NCBI RefSeq assembly: GCF_014697025.1
Contig: NZ_JACJRC010000003.1
Coordinates: 1-64,000 of the forward strand
DNA length: 64,000 bases
Source: Alkalinema sp. FACHB-956
Lineage (GTDB): Bacteria; Cyanobacteriota; Cyanobacteriia; Leptolyngbyales; Leptolyngbyaceae
Reading direction: 5' to 3'
The first letter of the stretch is position 1. The number at the start of each line of letters is the position of its first letter. Of this stretch, positions 1 to 8,571 are shown in pieces. A program made the translations under genes and the position numbers. The notes beneath the pieces were generated by a model. That model worked only from the letters and a program-made list of their open reading frames with translations, did not search any database and had not been told where the DNA came from.

Positions 1-122
<122 letters not shown>

Positions 123-165
123 TTCCGATTTCGGTTTTAGCTTGAGATTAGTCAATAGATCAGTC

Positions 166-204
166 AAAAGCCCTCATCGAATCTATCGGTGGGGGCTTTT
201 GGTG
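166..204 (+). terminator. Rho-independent-type terminator after psbA
   Basis: Bases 166-180 pair with 186-200 to give a long stem whose outer part is AAAAGCCC / GGG(G)GCTTTT, with a five-base loop. The T run sits inside the 3' arm rather than after it. It lies 43 bases past the psbA stop and before the convergent MAPEG gene, so it could serve both strands. Confidence 0.75.
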
Positions 205-250
205 TTTGCACAATTTTTGAAAAGACGACTTTCAGCCAATGACGATACAA

Positions 251-286
251 GCAAGGTTTAGAAAGCAAGGTTTAGAAAGCAAGGTG
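251..286. repeat. 14-bp tandem repeat across the MAPEG stop codon
   Basis: Unit GCAAGGTTTAGAAA occurs at 251-264 and 265-278 and partly at 279-286. The minus-strand stop codon of the MAPEG gene (272-274) lies in the second copy, so adding or losing a unit would change the last residues. Confidence 0.85.
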
Positions 287-700
287 TTTCAACGCCGCAC
301 GACCTACGATAAACCAGACAGCTATGCTGGAAAAGAGATAGAGATAAAACCTAAGAAGAATGAGATTAAACGTGCAGTGGACAATGCTGTGCAAAATACG
401 AAATCCCACAAAAAACCAGGCAGCCTTCACGTAAAGACTATCAACCTGCTGGGTCACAAACAGATAGAGCACGATCGCATAGAACAGAACGGGCATCTCA
501 AATAAATTTTTCAGGTTGTTTGAGGGGGTGGTCACGGCCATTGGCCAGTTTTGCATAGAGCTGCTAGAGGTTGCGAGATCCTGGGGACGGATTTTTTTGT
601 GGGTAATAAAACGAATTCGGCGAATGTACATATACACCCACACTAAAAAAGTCAGTAGGATCATTGCCAAAAAGGGACTGAAGATAGTTGTTTGATTCAT
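272..700 (-). CDS. MAPEG-family integral membrane protein
   Basis: A 142-residue protein with four hydrophobic segments (roughly residues 5-25, 60-80, 85-105 and 115-135). The spacing and the NLFEMPVLFYAIVLYLF motif are typical of the MAPEG family (membrane-associated proteins in eicosanoid and glutathione metabolism). Bacterial members are small four-helix membrane proteins, usually of unknown substrate. The ATG at 700 is preferred to an in-frame GTG at 730; neither has a clear ribosome binding site. The final codons and the stop lie inside a 14-bp tandem repeat (251-286), so the C-terminus KHLAF is partly repeat-derived. Family assignment is good; the biochemical role is unknown. Confidence 0.75.
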   Translation of the reverse strand: MNQTTIFSPFLAMILLTFLVWVYMYIRRIRFITHKKIRPQDLATSSSSMQNWPMAVTTPSNNLKNLFEMPVLFYAIVLYLFVTQQVDSLYVKAAWFFVGFRILHSIVHCTFNLILLRFYLYLFSSIAVWFIVGRAALKHLAF

Positions 701-813
701 TAATTTGGCTCGCCAGGAAACTGCTTTCACTGAATAAAGATTCCAGCTAATATAGGTTGAATATTGGAATACCGACAGACCCCGATCGGGTACACTTTAG
801 GGTTTTGTTGTCC

Positions 814-1512
814 ATGTCCCTAGATTTGTTATTTACAGCCATTCAGCAAGCCCGCAGCAAAGCTGAGCTACGATCGCAGGTGATTCCATCAATCGGTGAA
901 TATTTTTCCGCAACTCGACGGGCAGTTTTCTTTTTCGATGAATTATTAGCGAATGATCCAACCCTTCAAACCATTCTGAACACAGCTTTGTCGATCGACC
1001 GGAATCCTGTCGCACGATATCTTGCAGAACGTCATGCCCCCGTTCATGAAGCAATGGTCACAACCCCGAAAACATGGCAATTAATCTGTCCTCGTGCGGA
1101 TCATTGGCATGTGATGGCAGGGCCGATCGTCCATCGTGGGAACATTGTGAGGGCCATCGGCTGTACCCGAGCACGATCAATGCCTGCATTTAATCACGAT
1201 AATCTGGTTGATTTAAGTGCGATTTGCTTACATATTTCGGGATGGATGGCGATCGTCGAGGCCACCAAGAATTGCGATACCGATGCACCAGTTCTAGGGA
1301 TAAATACAGGCTCTCAGGCAGTCAGGCAGTGTTTAACGGCACGAGAATTACAAATTGCCGAGTTAGTGGCCTTGGGTAAAACCAACGCAGAAATCGGTAC
1401 CACATTGTGGATTACAGAAAATTCTGTCAAACAGGCTCTCAAAAGGATGTTTCGTAAGTTGGGCGTTTCTTCACGAGCTGCTATGGTCGCAAAGTTAGCG
1501 AATATTAATTGA
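814..1512 (+). CDS. LuxR-family transcriptional regulator with N-terminal sensor region
   Basis: About 232 residues. Residues 1-150 look like a GAF-like sensor region found in cyanobacterial LuxR proteins (MSLDLLFTAIQQARSKAELR start, EYFSATRRAVFFFDEL). The C-terminus is a GerE/LuxR helix-turn-helix: LTARELQIAELVALGKTNAE followed by an IGTTLWITENSVKQALKRMF recognition region. It should bind DNA as a dimer. I chose ATG 814 because homologous N-termini begin at this point; a TTG start at 757 is also open. The gene is convergent with the LysE-type exporter, which it may or may not control. The ligand is unknown. Confidence 0.8.
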   Translation: MSLDLLFTAIQQARSKAELRSQVIPSIGEYFSATRRAVFFFDELLANDPTLQTILNTALSIDRNPVARYLAERHAPVHEAMVTTPKTWQLICPRADHWHVMAGPIVHRGNIVRAIGCTRARSMPAFNHDNLVDLSAICLHISGWMAIVEATKNCDTDAPVLGINTGSQAVRQCLTARELQIAELVALGKTNAEIGTTLWITENSVKQALKRMFRKLGVSSRAAMVAKLANIN

Positions 1513-1537
1513 AACGCTGGAATATCTGTATACTGAA

Positions 1538-2176
1538 CTAAGGTCTTAAAATTAAAAACAAACCAACTACGATCATGACAATCCCTGCGATCGTATTTAG
1601 GAATTGGCTAAATGGATGGTTAATCCACGGATGCTTCATCAAGCGTCTGGTTCGATCTGCCATGTATGCATAGGTAACCTTAACGCCACCCACAGCCAGG
1701 ATGGCGATCGTAATAACAATGGCAGTATCGAGAGGAGAAATTTTGGGGAGATCGAGAAATGCTGGGAAAAAGCCTAAGTAAAATAGAACAGCTTTTTGAT
1801 CGCCAAGGGTAATGAATAGCCCTGCGAGAAAACTAGAGATTAGTGAAGCATCAGCAATCGTTTCTGTCCCAGTTGGTTTAGATTGAGCTTGAGACAATTG
1901 GATGCCCAGCCAAATCAAATAAGCGCCTCCAAGATATTTAATTAAGACAAAAAAGCCACCCATGGTAGCTACAATGAAAGCTAAGCCCCAGATGGCAATG
2001 ATAATAAACACCACATCACCAACGACAATCCCAAGACTGGTCAGTAGGCCATGCAAAAATCCTAAGCTGGCCGATCGAGTTACTACGGTTAAGACACTGA
2101 CACTGGGGATAGCCGCTAAGATGGTCATTGCACTGAACAAGGCAACCGTGCTGCTCAGTGTCATACTACTTTGCAT
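1538..2176 (-). CDS. LysE/RhtB-family exporter
   Basis: A 212-residue membrane protein with about six hydrophobic segments. It has the family's N-terminal features (PSVSVLTVVTRSASLGFLHG, GIVVGD, KYLGGAYLIWLG). Family members export amino acids or related small molecules across the inner membrane by proton exchange. The substrate cannot be read from the sequence. The start at 2176 is an ATG (MQSSM); an internal ATG at 2164 is possible, and no Shine-Dalgarno decides. The gene is convergent with the LuxR gene, 25 bases apart. Confidence 0.85.
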   Translation of the reverse strand: MQSSMTLSSTVALFSAMTILAAIPSVSVLTVVTRSASLGFLHGLLTSLGIVVGDVVFIIIAIWGLAFIVATMGGFFVLIKYLGGAYLIWLGIQLSQAQSKPTGTETIADASLISSFLAGLFITLGDQKAVLFYLGFFPAFLDLPKISPLDTAIVITIAILAVGGVKVTYAYMADRTRRLMKHPWINHPFSQFLNTIAGIVMIVVGLFLILRP

Positions 2177-2243
2177 TGCTTGAACCAGACTTCTTCACGA
2201 TGCAAGGATTATAGCGTTGGGTGAGGACGGGGACGATCGGGAT

Positions 2244-2987
2244 TTATCGTTTCCAAGTTTTTTCCATGAGTTGATAGCCCATGGGATCGTATTGTTTCAG
2301 GTCAGCACGATTAAAGGGATAGAAATCATTTTTGCCAAAGTAGGCTTCGGACGTTTCGGCAAAATACTCTTTGTTATTAGTCAAAGCATAGGCAGGCTTC
2401 TTTCCACCCTGCACGTAGGCCACTGATTTATATAATTGGCGATCGATCGCATTTTGATAGGCAGCTTGAATATCTGCATTCTGATCTCCCAAGACAAGGT
2501 AATGGTAAGCGTGGGCCAATTCGTGCAATACCATCCAGGGTTGATCCCTTTGTGACCATTGAACAAAATTACGGGTATTGGACAGTTCAACATCGCCTGC
2601 TTTGTCGGGATTATAACCATTCTGTCGGAGCCAATCAGCCGAGGGATGAAATTCCGCCGCCCCGTTGGCTCTTTTCTGCCATTCCACCCAAATCCGGACT
2701 TTTTTCAACTTGGCAAGGGGTTTGTTAGGAACCACCCGGGTAATGGCCAATAGTTGGGATTGCAGTTCTTTCCGCAGGGCTTTGGATTCCCTGGGATGCT
2801 TGAGAACTTCGGGATTAAAGAGAACTGTAAAGCCAGCGATCGATTCTGAGCGATAGGCCGTGGTAGGCGTGATCCTAGAGGACGTTTTTACAGTAGGCGC
2901 ATTGGCTGCAACGGTCGAATCTGGGAAAGCTGTTTGGCAAGCAGTAATGGTGCAGCAGAGCACCAGGGAAAGCGATCGAAGTTTCAT
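2244..2987 (-). CDS. Secreted metallopeptidase-like lipoprotein (HExxH)
   Basis: A 247-residue protein starting MKLRSLSLVLCCTITACQT. The hydrophobic stretch ends in an ITAC lipobox, so it is probably a lipid-anchored periplasmic or outer-membrane protein. The second half holds HELAHAYH, a gluzincin-type zinc site, and about 60 residues later NNKEYFAETSEAYFG, whose Glu could be the third zinc ligand. This pairing resembles anthrax-lethal-factor-like metallopeptidase domains. The substrate is unknown. I chose the ATG at 2987 because upstream in-frame starts would lack a signal and overlap the deformylase gene. Confidence 0.7.
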   Translation of the reverse strand: MKLRSLSLVLCCTITACQTAFPDSTVAANAPTVKTSSRITPTTAYRSESIAGFTVLFNPEVLKHPRESKALRKELQSQLLAITRVVPNKPLAKLKKVRIWVEWQKRANGAAEFHPSADWLRQNGYNPDKAGDVELSNTRNFVQWSQRDQPWMVLHELAHAYHYLVLGDQNADIQAAYQNAIDRQLYKSVAYVQGGKKPAYALTNNKEYFAETSEAYFGKNDFYPFNRADLKQYDPMGYQLMEKTWKR

Positions 2988-3045
2988 AGGATTTCTGGGT
3001 ACAACCGTTGGATTCCGGTATTGAATTCTGGCGTTGACGTTTGGA

Positions 3046-3648
3046 TCAGTTCTCGATGGCTTTTGATGCATCATCGCTTGGATTCATCATCGCTTGGTAA
3101 GCGGCTTCATCCAGTAAATCTGCTTCACTTTCCACCCGATCGAGAAACACTAACCCCTGAAAATGGTCATACTCATGCTGGAAAATCCGTGCCACAAACC
3201 CCGTTAATGAGGTCTGTTGAAGCTGGCCAAATCGATCCTGATATTCCACCGTAATCTCGCAATGGCGCGGCACCCATCCCCGCACCCCCGGCACACTCAA
3301 ACAGCCCTCCCAGCCCTTTTCTACCGCCTCCGATCGCGCCAAAATCACTGGATTAATCATCGCCGTCGGTTCCATCTCCGGAGCGAACGGATAACGCGGA
3401 TTTGGACGAGACGCCACAATCATAATTTGATAGGACTCATCGACCTGCGGAGCCGCAATCCCCACCCCATTTGCCTGTTGCACCGTTGCAATTAACTCAT
3501 CAATCAACTGCTGAATTTCTGGCGATCGTACATCCTGTACCTGGCTTGCCCGTTGCCGCAGCGTAGGATGCCCCAACTGGATAATCGATCGTTGAGCAGA
3601 TCGTTGAGCAGATCGTTGGGTAGTTGGTTGAGCAATTGGTTTAGGCAT
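3046..3648 (-). CDS. def: Peptide deformylase
   Basis: A 200-residue enzyme that removes the N-formyl group from nascent proteins. All three signature motifs are present in order: GVGIAAPQ (motif 1), EGCLSVPG (motif 2, Cys metal ligand) and QHEYDH (motif 3, two His ligands and the catalytic Glu). The N-terminus carries an in-frame 12-bp tandem repeat that writes QRSAQRSAQRS, an unusual extension before the conserved core (IIQLGHPTLRQRA). It is transcribed toward the metallopeptidase-like gene, 58 bases away. Confidence 0.96.
   Translation of the reverse strand: MPKPIAQPTTQRSAQRSAQRSIIQLGHPTLRQRASQVQDVRSPEIQQLIDELIATVQQANGVGIAAPQVDESYQIMIVASRPNPRYPFAPEMEPTAMINPVILARSEAVEKGWEGCLSVPGVRGWVPRHCEITVEYQDRFGQLQQTSLTGFVARIFQHEYDHFQGLVFLDRVESEADLLDEAAYQAMMNPSDDASKAIEN
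3594..3628. repeat. 12-bp in-frame tandem repeat in def
   Basis: Unit GATCGTTGAGCA is repeated three times (last copy diverged), encoding the repeated QRSA peptides in the deformylase N-terminus. Confidence 0.8.
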
Positions 3649-3815
3649 GGGTCATCTCATTGGCAATTTCTTTATTCGCCAAGATACACCAAACCCCAAA
3701 ATACCCGCAACTTGAGACTTGTCAACAGCTCGTTGCAGGTCATCCTCACAATATACTCAACATTCCCTTCTAAGCTGAACGGTAAAACCAAATAGCACTT
3801 TAGGAGGGACGGAGG

Positions 3816-5354
3816 ATGGGAACCGATTATTTAATCGTTGGCAGTGGTCTTTCGGCCTTGGTTTTTGGGGCGTTGATGGCCCAGGCGGGGAAACGGGTGG
3901 AAATCCTTGAAGCCCATGAACATCCGGGAGGGTTTGGGCACACGTTTACCATGGCCAAGAAATATCGGTTTAATGCCCAGCTTCACTATGTGTGGGATTG
4001 TGGTGAAGGGAATACGGTCAATCGAGTTTTGCAACGCTTAGGACTCGATCGCACCGTCACCTTTGAACGCTATGACCCGCAGGGCTTCGATCACATGCGA
4101 ATGCCGGGGTACAAGCTAGATGTACCGGGGGAGATGGAACTGTTGATTCAGCGGCTATCGCAGCAATGTCCAGAAGGAACCCAGGAAATTCGGCAGTTTC
4201 TCCACACCGTGCAGCAGGTTCGGCAGGGATTGAAATGCCTATCGCCACCGATTCGGCCTCAATTACTGCTCCAAAATTTTGGCGCTGTCCTGACGGCAAT
4301 TCGCTATCTCAACAGCACGTTACAGGAGGTGTTCGATCGCTTTAATCTGCCCAAACCAGCCCAAACCCTCCTAGCCCTGCAATGGCCGGATTTTCTCCTG
4401 CCTCCGGAACAACTTTCATTCTATGCTTGGGTGATTTTGTTCACAGGCTATCAGGAAGGGGCATTTTATCCAACGCGGCATTTTGAGCATGTAATTAATA
4501 GTTTGGTGCAAGTGATCCAATCCCATGGTGGAACGGTCCATTTGAATCAAGAAGTGCAGGCGTTCATCCTGGATGGCAAAACGGTGAAGGGCGCACGGGT
4601 CGTCGATCGGCTAACTCACCAATCCCAGGAATACTATGGCGACACCGTCATTTGCAACCTTGACCCGAAGAAAGCCGCGCAGATGATTGGCCTCGAAAAG
4701 TTTACACCGCAAGTACAGCGACGTTTGGATTACGACTATTCACCATCCAATTACATGGCCTATTGCGTGGTTAAGGATTTAGATTTACGGGACTATGGGT
4801 TTGGCGCGTGGAATGTTTTCCATACGGAAGATCCAGATTTAAATCAGGCATTTCGGCGGATGTATGAGCAGCATGATTTTTCCCGTCCTAGCTTTGCAAT
4901 TACGACTCCAACCCTATTAACTTCTGCGGAACGGGATTGTCCTGAAGATTGTCAAATTATTGAATTCTTAACTGTTGCCAATTACGACTACTTTCATCAA
5001 CTTCAGCAAACTGATAAGCAAGCTTACCACCGCAAGAAAGAAGCGATTTTAGAGACGATTTTGGACATTATGGAACGGCAATATATCCCCAATCTACGGA
5101 AACATATTGTGTTCAAGATTACAGGAAGTCCTACAACCAATGAGCGATTCTGCTGGTGTCCGCAGGGCAATTCCTACGGTTCGAGCTTAACTCCGCGCAA
5201 TATGGGTTTAGGACGCTTAAATCACCAAACCTCCCTCAACCATTTCTATTTCTGTAATGCTTCCTCTGGCTATCCCGGTTTTGCTGCAACTTTTTGGACC
5301 GGTGCGATTCTCTATCAACGACTATCCGGCGACCCAATTCTGACTACAGCGTAA
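3816..5354 (+). CDS. FAD-dependent oxidoreductase, carotenoid isomerase / phytoene dehydrogenase-like
   Basis: A 512-residue protein with an N-terminal Rossmann dinucleotide site (LIVGSGLSALVFGALMAQAG, then EILEAHEHPGG). A C-terminal FAD-contact block (NASSGYPGFAATFWTGAILY) is typical of the CrtI / CrtISO / retinol-saturase superfamily. These flavoproteins desaturate, saturate or isomerise polyene or hydrophobic substrates at membranes. The exact reaction is not predictable. AGGAGG at 3802-3807 lies 8 bases before the ATG, a strong start. The next FAD enzyme begins 20 bases after the stop, so the two are probably co-transcribed. Confidence 0.85.
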   Translation: MGTDYLIVGSGLSALVFGALMAQAGKRVEILEAHEHPGGFGHTFTMAKKYRFNAQLHYVWDCGEGNTVNRVLQRLGLDRTVTFERYDPQGFDHMRMPGYKLDVPGEMELLIQRLSQQCPEGTQEIRQFLHTVQQVRQGLKCLSPPIRPQLLLQNFGAVLTAIRYLNSTLQEVFDRFNLPKPAQTLLALQWPDFLLPPEQLSFYAWVILFTGYQEGAFYPTRHFEHVINSLVQVIQSHGGTVHLNQEVQAFILDGKTVKGARVVDRLTHQSQEYYGDTVICNLDPKKAAQMIGLEKFTPQVQRRLDYDYSPSNYMAYCVVKDLDLRDYGFGAWNVFHTEDPDLNQAFRRMYEQHDFSRPSFAITTPTLLTSAERDCPEDCQIIEFLTVANYDYFHQLQQTDKQAYHRKKEAILETILDIMERQYIPNLRKHIVFKITGSPTTNERFCWCPQGNSYGSSLTPRNMGLGRLNHQTSLNHFYFCNASSGYPGFAATFWTGAILYQRLSGDPILTTA

Positions 5355-5374
5355 CAACAATCCCGAGGTGACCT

Positions 5375-6592
5375 ATGAAGATTGCAGTCATTGGTGGTGG
5401 TGCAAGTGGTCTGGTGGCGGCCTATTTGCTCGATCGACAGGGCCATCAAGTGACCGTGTTTGAACGGCAAAATATTCTCGGTGGCCACATTCGAACGTTG
5501 AATAAAAACATTCAGCCGAATGTTCAACCCTGTGGTGAATATTTAGAAGCGGGTGTGTTGGAATTTCCGGTGGAGTTTAGTCAATTTCTCCATCTGATGC
5601 AGGATTTAGGTGTGGAATTGGAGCCTGTACCGGTTGGGTCAGGGCTATTTTATCAAGATGGGCGGCATTTTCTGTCGCCTGTCTCGATCGAGAAAAATTT
5701 TTCAGGCTGGCGGAAGTGGAAGGAAGTTTTGCAGATTGATGGACTCTATGCCCGATCGGTGGGGCTCTGGCTGAAGACGCACCTAGCTTCCCTGGCGGAA
5801 CTCCAGAATCAACCCTTATCGAAGTTTTTAGGTGTGGAATGCCCGCGCACTACTTGGGTCAAGCTACTAACTATGTACAGCTACTCCATGGCCTATGGCT
5901 TGATGAATCCATTCCCCGCAGAGTTAGCTATTCCCGCCCTACGACGCTATGTGTTTACCAATTGGGTCAGGATTCAAGGTGGGGTATATTCTTACATTGA
6001 GAAGATTCTCGATCGCTTCCAGGGTGAAATTATCCTCAATGCTCAAGTCAGAAGTGTTTTCAGGCATCCCCAGGCGGTGGAAGTGTTGCTAGCCGAGGGG
6101 ACATCCCACTGGTTTGACAAACTCGTTTTGGCAACGCCTCCCGATCAAGTCCTCAAACTCTTGGCGGATGCCCATAGCGATGAAGTCCGACGATTTGAGC
6201 ATTGGCAAGCCAATGAAGCTGAAACGATCATCCATACGGAAATGACCATGTATGAGAAATATGGAATCAAACAGGGTTCAGAATTTGACTTTTTCCAAAC
6301 AGGTCAGGATGACTGGGGGTATAACGCAGCGTTGAATCAGCTTTGTGGCACGAGCCACGATCGGCAGTATAGCCTTGCGTTTAACCTGAAGCAGCACCTC
6401 AATCCTGAACACATTATCCATCACCAAAAACATCAGACCCCGCTGTACACCGTCGAAGCTTTTCGCAACCGCAACGACATCATTGCCAGGAATGGAGAGT
6501 ACAACACCTACTATGCCGGAGCCTATTTAGGGGACGGCCTCCATGAAGGGGCGATCGCATCTGCGGTTAGGGTCGCCGAGGCGATCGGGTAA
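5375..6592 (+). CDS. FAD/NAD(P)-binding amine-oxidase-like protein
   Basis: A 405-residue flavoprotein beginning KIAVIGGGASGLVAAYLLDR, with a second FAD-contact stretch (VFERQNILGGHIRT). The C-terminus (YYAGAYLGDGLHEGAIASA) matches the flavin-containing amine-oxidase / protoporphyrinogen-oxidase-like fold. Similar proteins are annotated only as NAD(P)-binding or FAD-dependent oxidoreductases. It follows the CrtISO-like gene by 20 bases with a GAGGTG sequence before the ATG. The arrangement suggests two steps on one hydrophobic substrate, which is inference. Confidence 0.8.
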   Translation: MKIAVIGGGASGLVAAYLLDRQGHQVTVFERQNILGGHIRTLNKNIQPNVQPCGEYLEAGVLEFPVEFSQFLHLMQDLGVELEPVPVGSGLFYQDGRHFLSPVSIEKNFSGWRKWKEVLQIDGLYARSVGLWLKTHLASLAELQNQPLSKFLGVECPRTTWVKLLTMYSYSMAYGLMNPFPAELAIPALRRYVFTNWVRIQGGVYSYIEKILDRFQGEIILNAQVRSVFRHPQAVEVLLAEGTSHWFDKLVLATPPDQVLKLLADAHSDEVRRFEHWQANEAETIIHTEMTMYEKYGIKQGSEFDFFQTGQDDWGYNAALNQLCGTSHDRQYSLAFNLKQHLNPEHIIHHQKHQTPLYTVEAFRNRNDIIARNGEYNTYYAGAYLGDGLHEGAIASAVRVAEAIG

Positions 6593-6740
6593 TGTTAATT
6601 TTGGGGAGCTGGAATAACTCACTACGATCTTGAAAATATCGATTAAGGCGCGATCGTTAGGAATTTCCTGATAGACTATGGCCAGATATTAAATCTTCGG
6701 GTTAAACACCAACCCCTTGAGTTAGCTTGGAGTTAAACTA

Positions 6741-7409
6741 ATGTGTTTTTCAGCCACTGCAAGTTTCACTGCCACTGCCTTACTCATTCCCCTAGGACTT
6801 TATGCGAGCACCACTGCATGGCATAGAGATTCTCGATATGTCCCTCTAGCCACCATTCCCTTATTTTTTGGCATCCAGCAAGGCATTGAAGGGATGGAAT
6901 GGCTGAATATCCACAGCCATCAAACCGACCTGATTCGCTTCGGGGCTTTAGGTTTTTTATTTTTTGCCTATGGATTCTGGCTCGTTTGTCCTGCCCTGGG
7001 GATGTTCATCTTAGAACAGCGTACTGAAGCAAAACCGCGATTCCTCACGATCGCCCTGATCGGTCTGTTGTTTAGTGCCTCCATTTACGTTCCACTTTGG
7101 ATTTATCCCGATTGGCTGACCATCGTCGTCCGGCAGGGGTCGATCGACTACCAAACCCAGATGATCTACGACGGTTTCCTATCCCGCGATATTTTGCGTC
7201 TCATTTATTTGCTCATTGTCTTGAGTCCGTTATGTCTCATGAATGTCGATCGCATCAAAATTTTTGCTGGACTTATTGCCCTAGCATTGCTTGCAACTGC
7301 TTACTGGTTTAACTATGCCTTTGTTTCTGTGTGGTGTTTTTGGGCCGCGATTTTGTCCCTCTACGTTATCTATATTGTGCAAAACCTCCCCCGATCGACC
7401 TCGAGCTAA
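6741..7409 (+). CDS. DUF6629-family membrane protein
   Basis: A 222-residue multi-pass membrane protein with about seven hydrophobic segments. The N-terminus MCFSATASFTATALLIPLG and the FFGIQQGIEGMEW motif are the hallmarks of the DUF6629 family, which has no known function. It lies 148 bases after the second FAD oxidoreductase, so it may have its own promoter. Confidence 0.75.
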   Translation: MCFSATASFTATALLIPLGLYASTTAWHRDSRYVPLATIPLFFGIQQGIEGMEWLNIHSHQTDLIRFGALGFLFFAYGFWLVCPALGMFILEQRTEAKPRFLTIALIGLLFSASIYVPLWIYPDWLTIVVRQGSIDYQTQMIYDGFLSRDILRLIYLLIVLSPLCLMNVDRIKIFAGLIALALLATAYWFNYAFVSVWCFWAAILSLYVIYIVQNLPRSTSS

Positions 7410-7608
7410 TCAGCACAACCCACTGAAGCAGCGCAGTACACGTCCTAACCCTAGCCCAGCCCACAGCCATCGTCGTAGCCTCAGTCCCCACAATCCCTCC
7501 ACCCAAAATCACTACAGGCCCCGCGTAACACCCGGCACGCCCCCAGCACCGATTCCAAATATTCCAAGCGATCGATCAACCCAGCCCCCCCCTACTCTCC
7601 TACCCTGT

Positions 7609-8520
7609 CTACCGCTTCAGCCACCACAGCAAAAAAACGATCGCGAGTCCGACGGCAAACCAGAGATAAAACTGTTGGTTCATGGCGCGGCGTTGGGCGC
7701 GGGTGTAGGTTTTGGGTTGGTTGGCTTGGCGTTCGCGTTCGTACCAGTCGATGAGGGATTCTTGGGCGGGTGCTTTGCCGATCGTGGGTGGGGTGCGGCG
7801 TTCGGCAGCGATGATTTGGGTGCAGTTACGAATGGCTTCGTCGCATTCTTCGACTTTGTGATCGAGTTTGAGGTCTTCGTAGATAGCTTTGGCTTGTTGG
7901 AAGTTGAGGAGGGCTTGACCGTGGTTATCTAATTTGGCATGGGCATGTCCTGAATTGTATAAAGAAACTGCTTCGCCGTTGCGATCGCCGATATCGCGTT
8001 GAATTTCCAGGGATTGTTGGAAGAACTCGATCGCGCGTTGGAATTGGCCGAGGGAGCCGTACGTAGACCCCAGATTGCATAAGGAGCTTGCTTTGCCGTT
8101 GCGATAGCCGATATCGCGTTGAATTTCCAGGGATTGTTGGTAGTATTCAATCGCGCGTTGATGTTGGCCGAGGGAGTCGTACGCATTCCCTAGATTGCCC
8201 AAGGAAGCTGCTTCGCCATTGCGGTCGCCAATATCGCGTTGAATTTCCAGAGATTGTTGGTAGTACTCGATCGCGCGTTGGAATTGGCCGAGGGATTTGT
8301 ATGCAGCCCCCAGATTGTTTAAGGAGTTTGCCTCGCCGTTGCGGTCACCGATATCGCGTGTAATTTTCAGAGATTGTTGGTAGTACTCGATCGCCTGTTG
8401 GTATTGGCCGAGGGATTTATATGCAGCCCCCAGATTGTTTAAGGAGTTTGCCTCGCCGTTGCGGTCGCTGATATCGCGTGTAATTTCCAGAGATTGTTGG
8501 AGAAATTCGATCGCCCGTTG
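7609..8520 (-). pseudogene. Frameshifted C-terminal half of the STAND ATPase: TPR array and membrane anchor
   Basis: This is the continuation of the STAND ATPase in another frame, open from about 8520 to the stop at 7609. Translated, it gives about five 40-residue TPR units of the form NLGAAYKSLGQYQQAIEYYQ, then QQSL, EI, RDIGDRNGE. A linker follows (ESLIDWYERERQANQPKTYT), then one C-terminal transmembrane helix (FYLWFAVGLAIVFLLWWLKR). Compared with the neighbouring units, one base is missing at 8520/8521 (CCCGTTG-TATTGG against CCTGTTGGTATTGG). Restoring it would make one 800-residue protein from 10010 to 7609. The unit homogeneity suggests recent repeat turnover. A sequencing error is possible. 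Confidence 0.8.
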
Positions 8521-8571
8521 TATTGGCCGAGAGCGTTGTACGCAGCCCCCAGATTGCCTAAGGAAGCTGCT
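7972..8571. repeat. Five near-identical 120-bp TPR-coding repeats
   Basis: Five consecutive 120-bp units (one is 119 bp because of the missing base near 8520) code for 40-residue TPRs on the minus strand. Conservation at the DNA level is high, including third positions, which indicates recent duplication or gene conversion rather than selection on protein alone. Confidence 0.9.

Noticed and set aside
7291-7932. 213-codon plus-strand frame after the DUF6629 gene
   Set aside because: It overlaps the DUF6629 end and the antisense of the TPR C-terminus; Pro/His-rich translation without features.
7972-8571. 120-bp repeats as a possible non-coding satellite
   Set aside because: They translate into canonical TPR units in frame with an NB-ARC gene.
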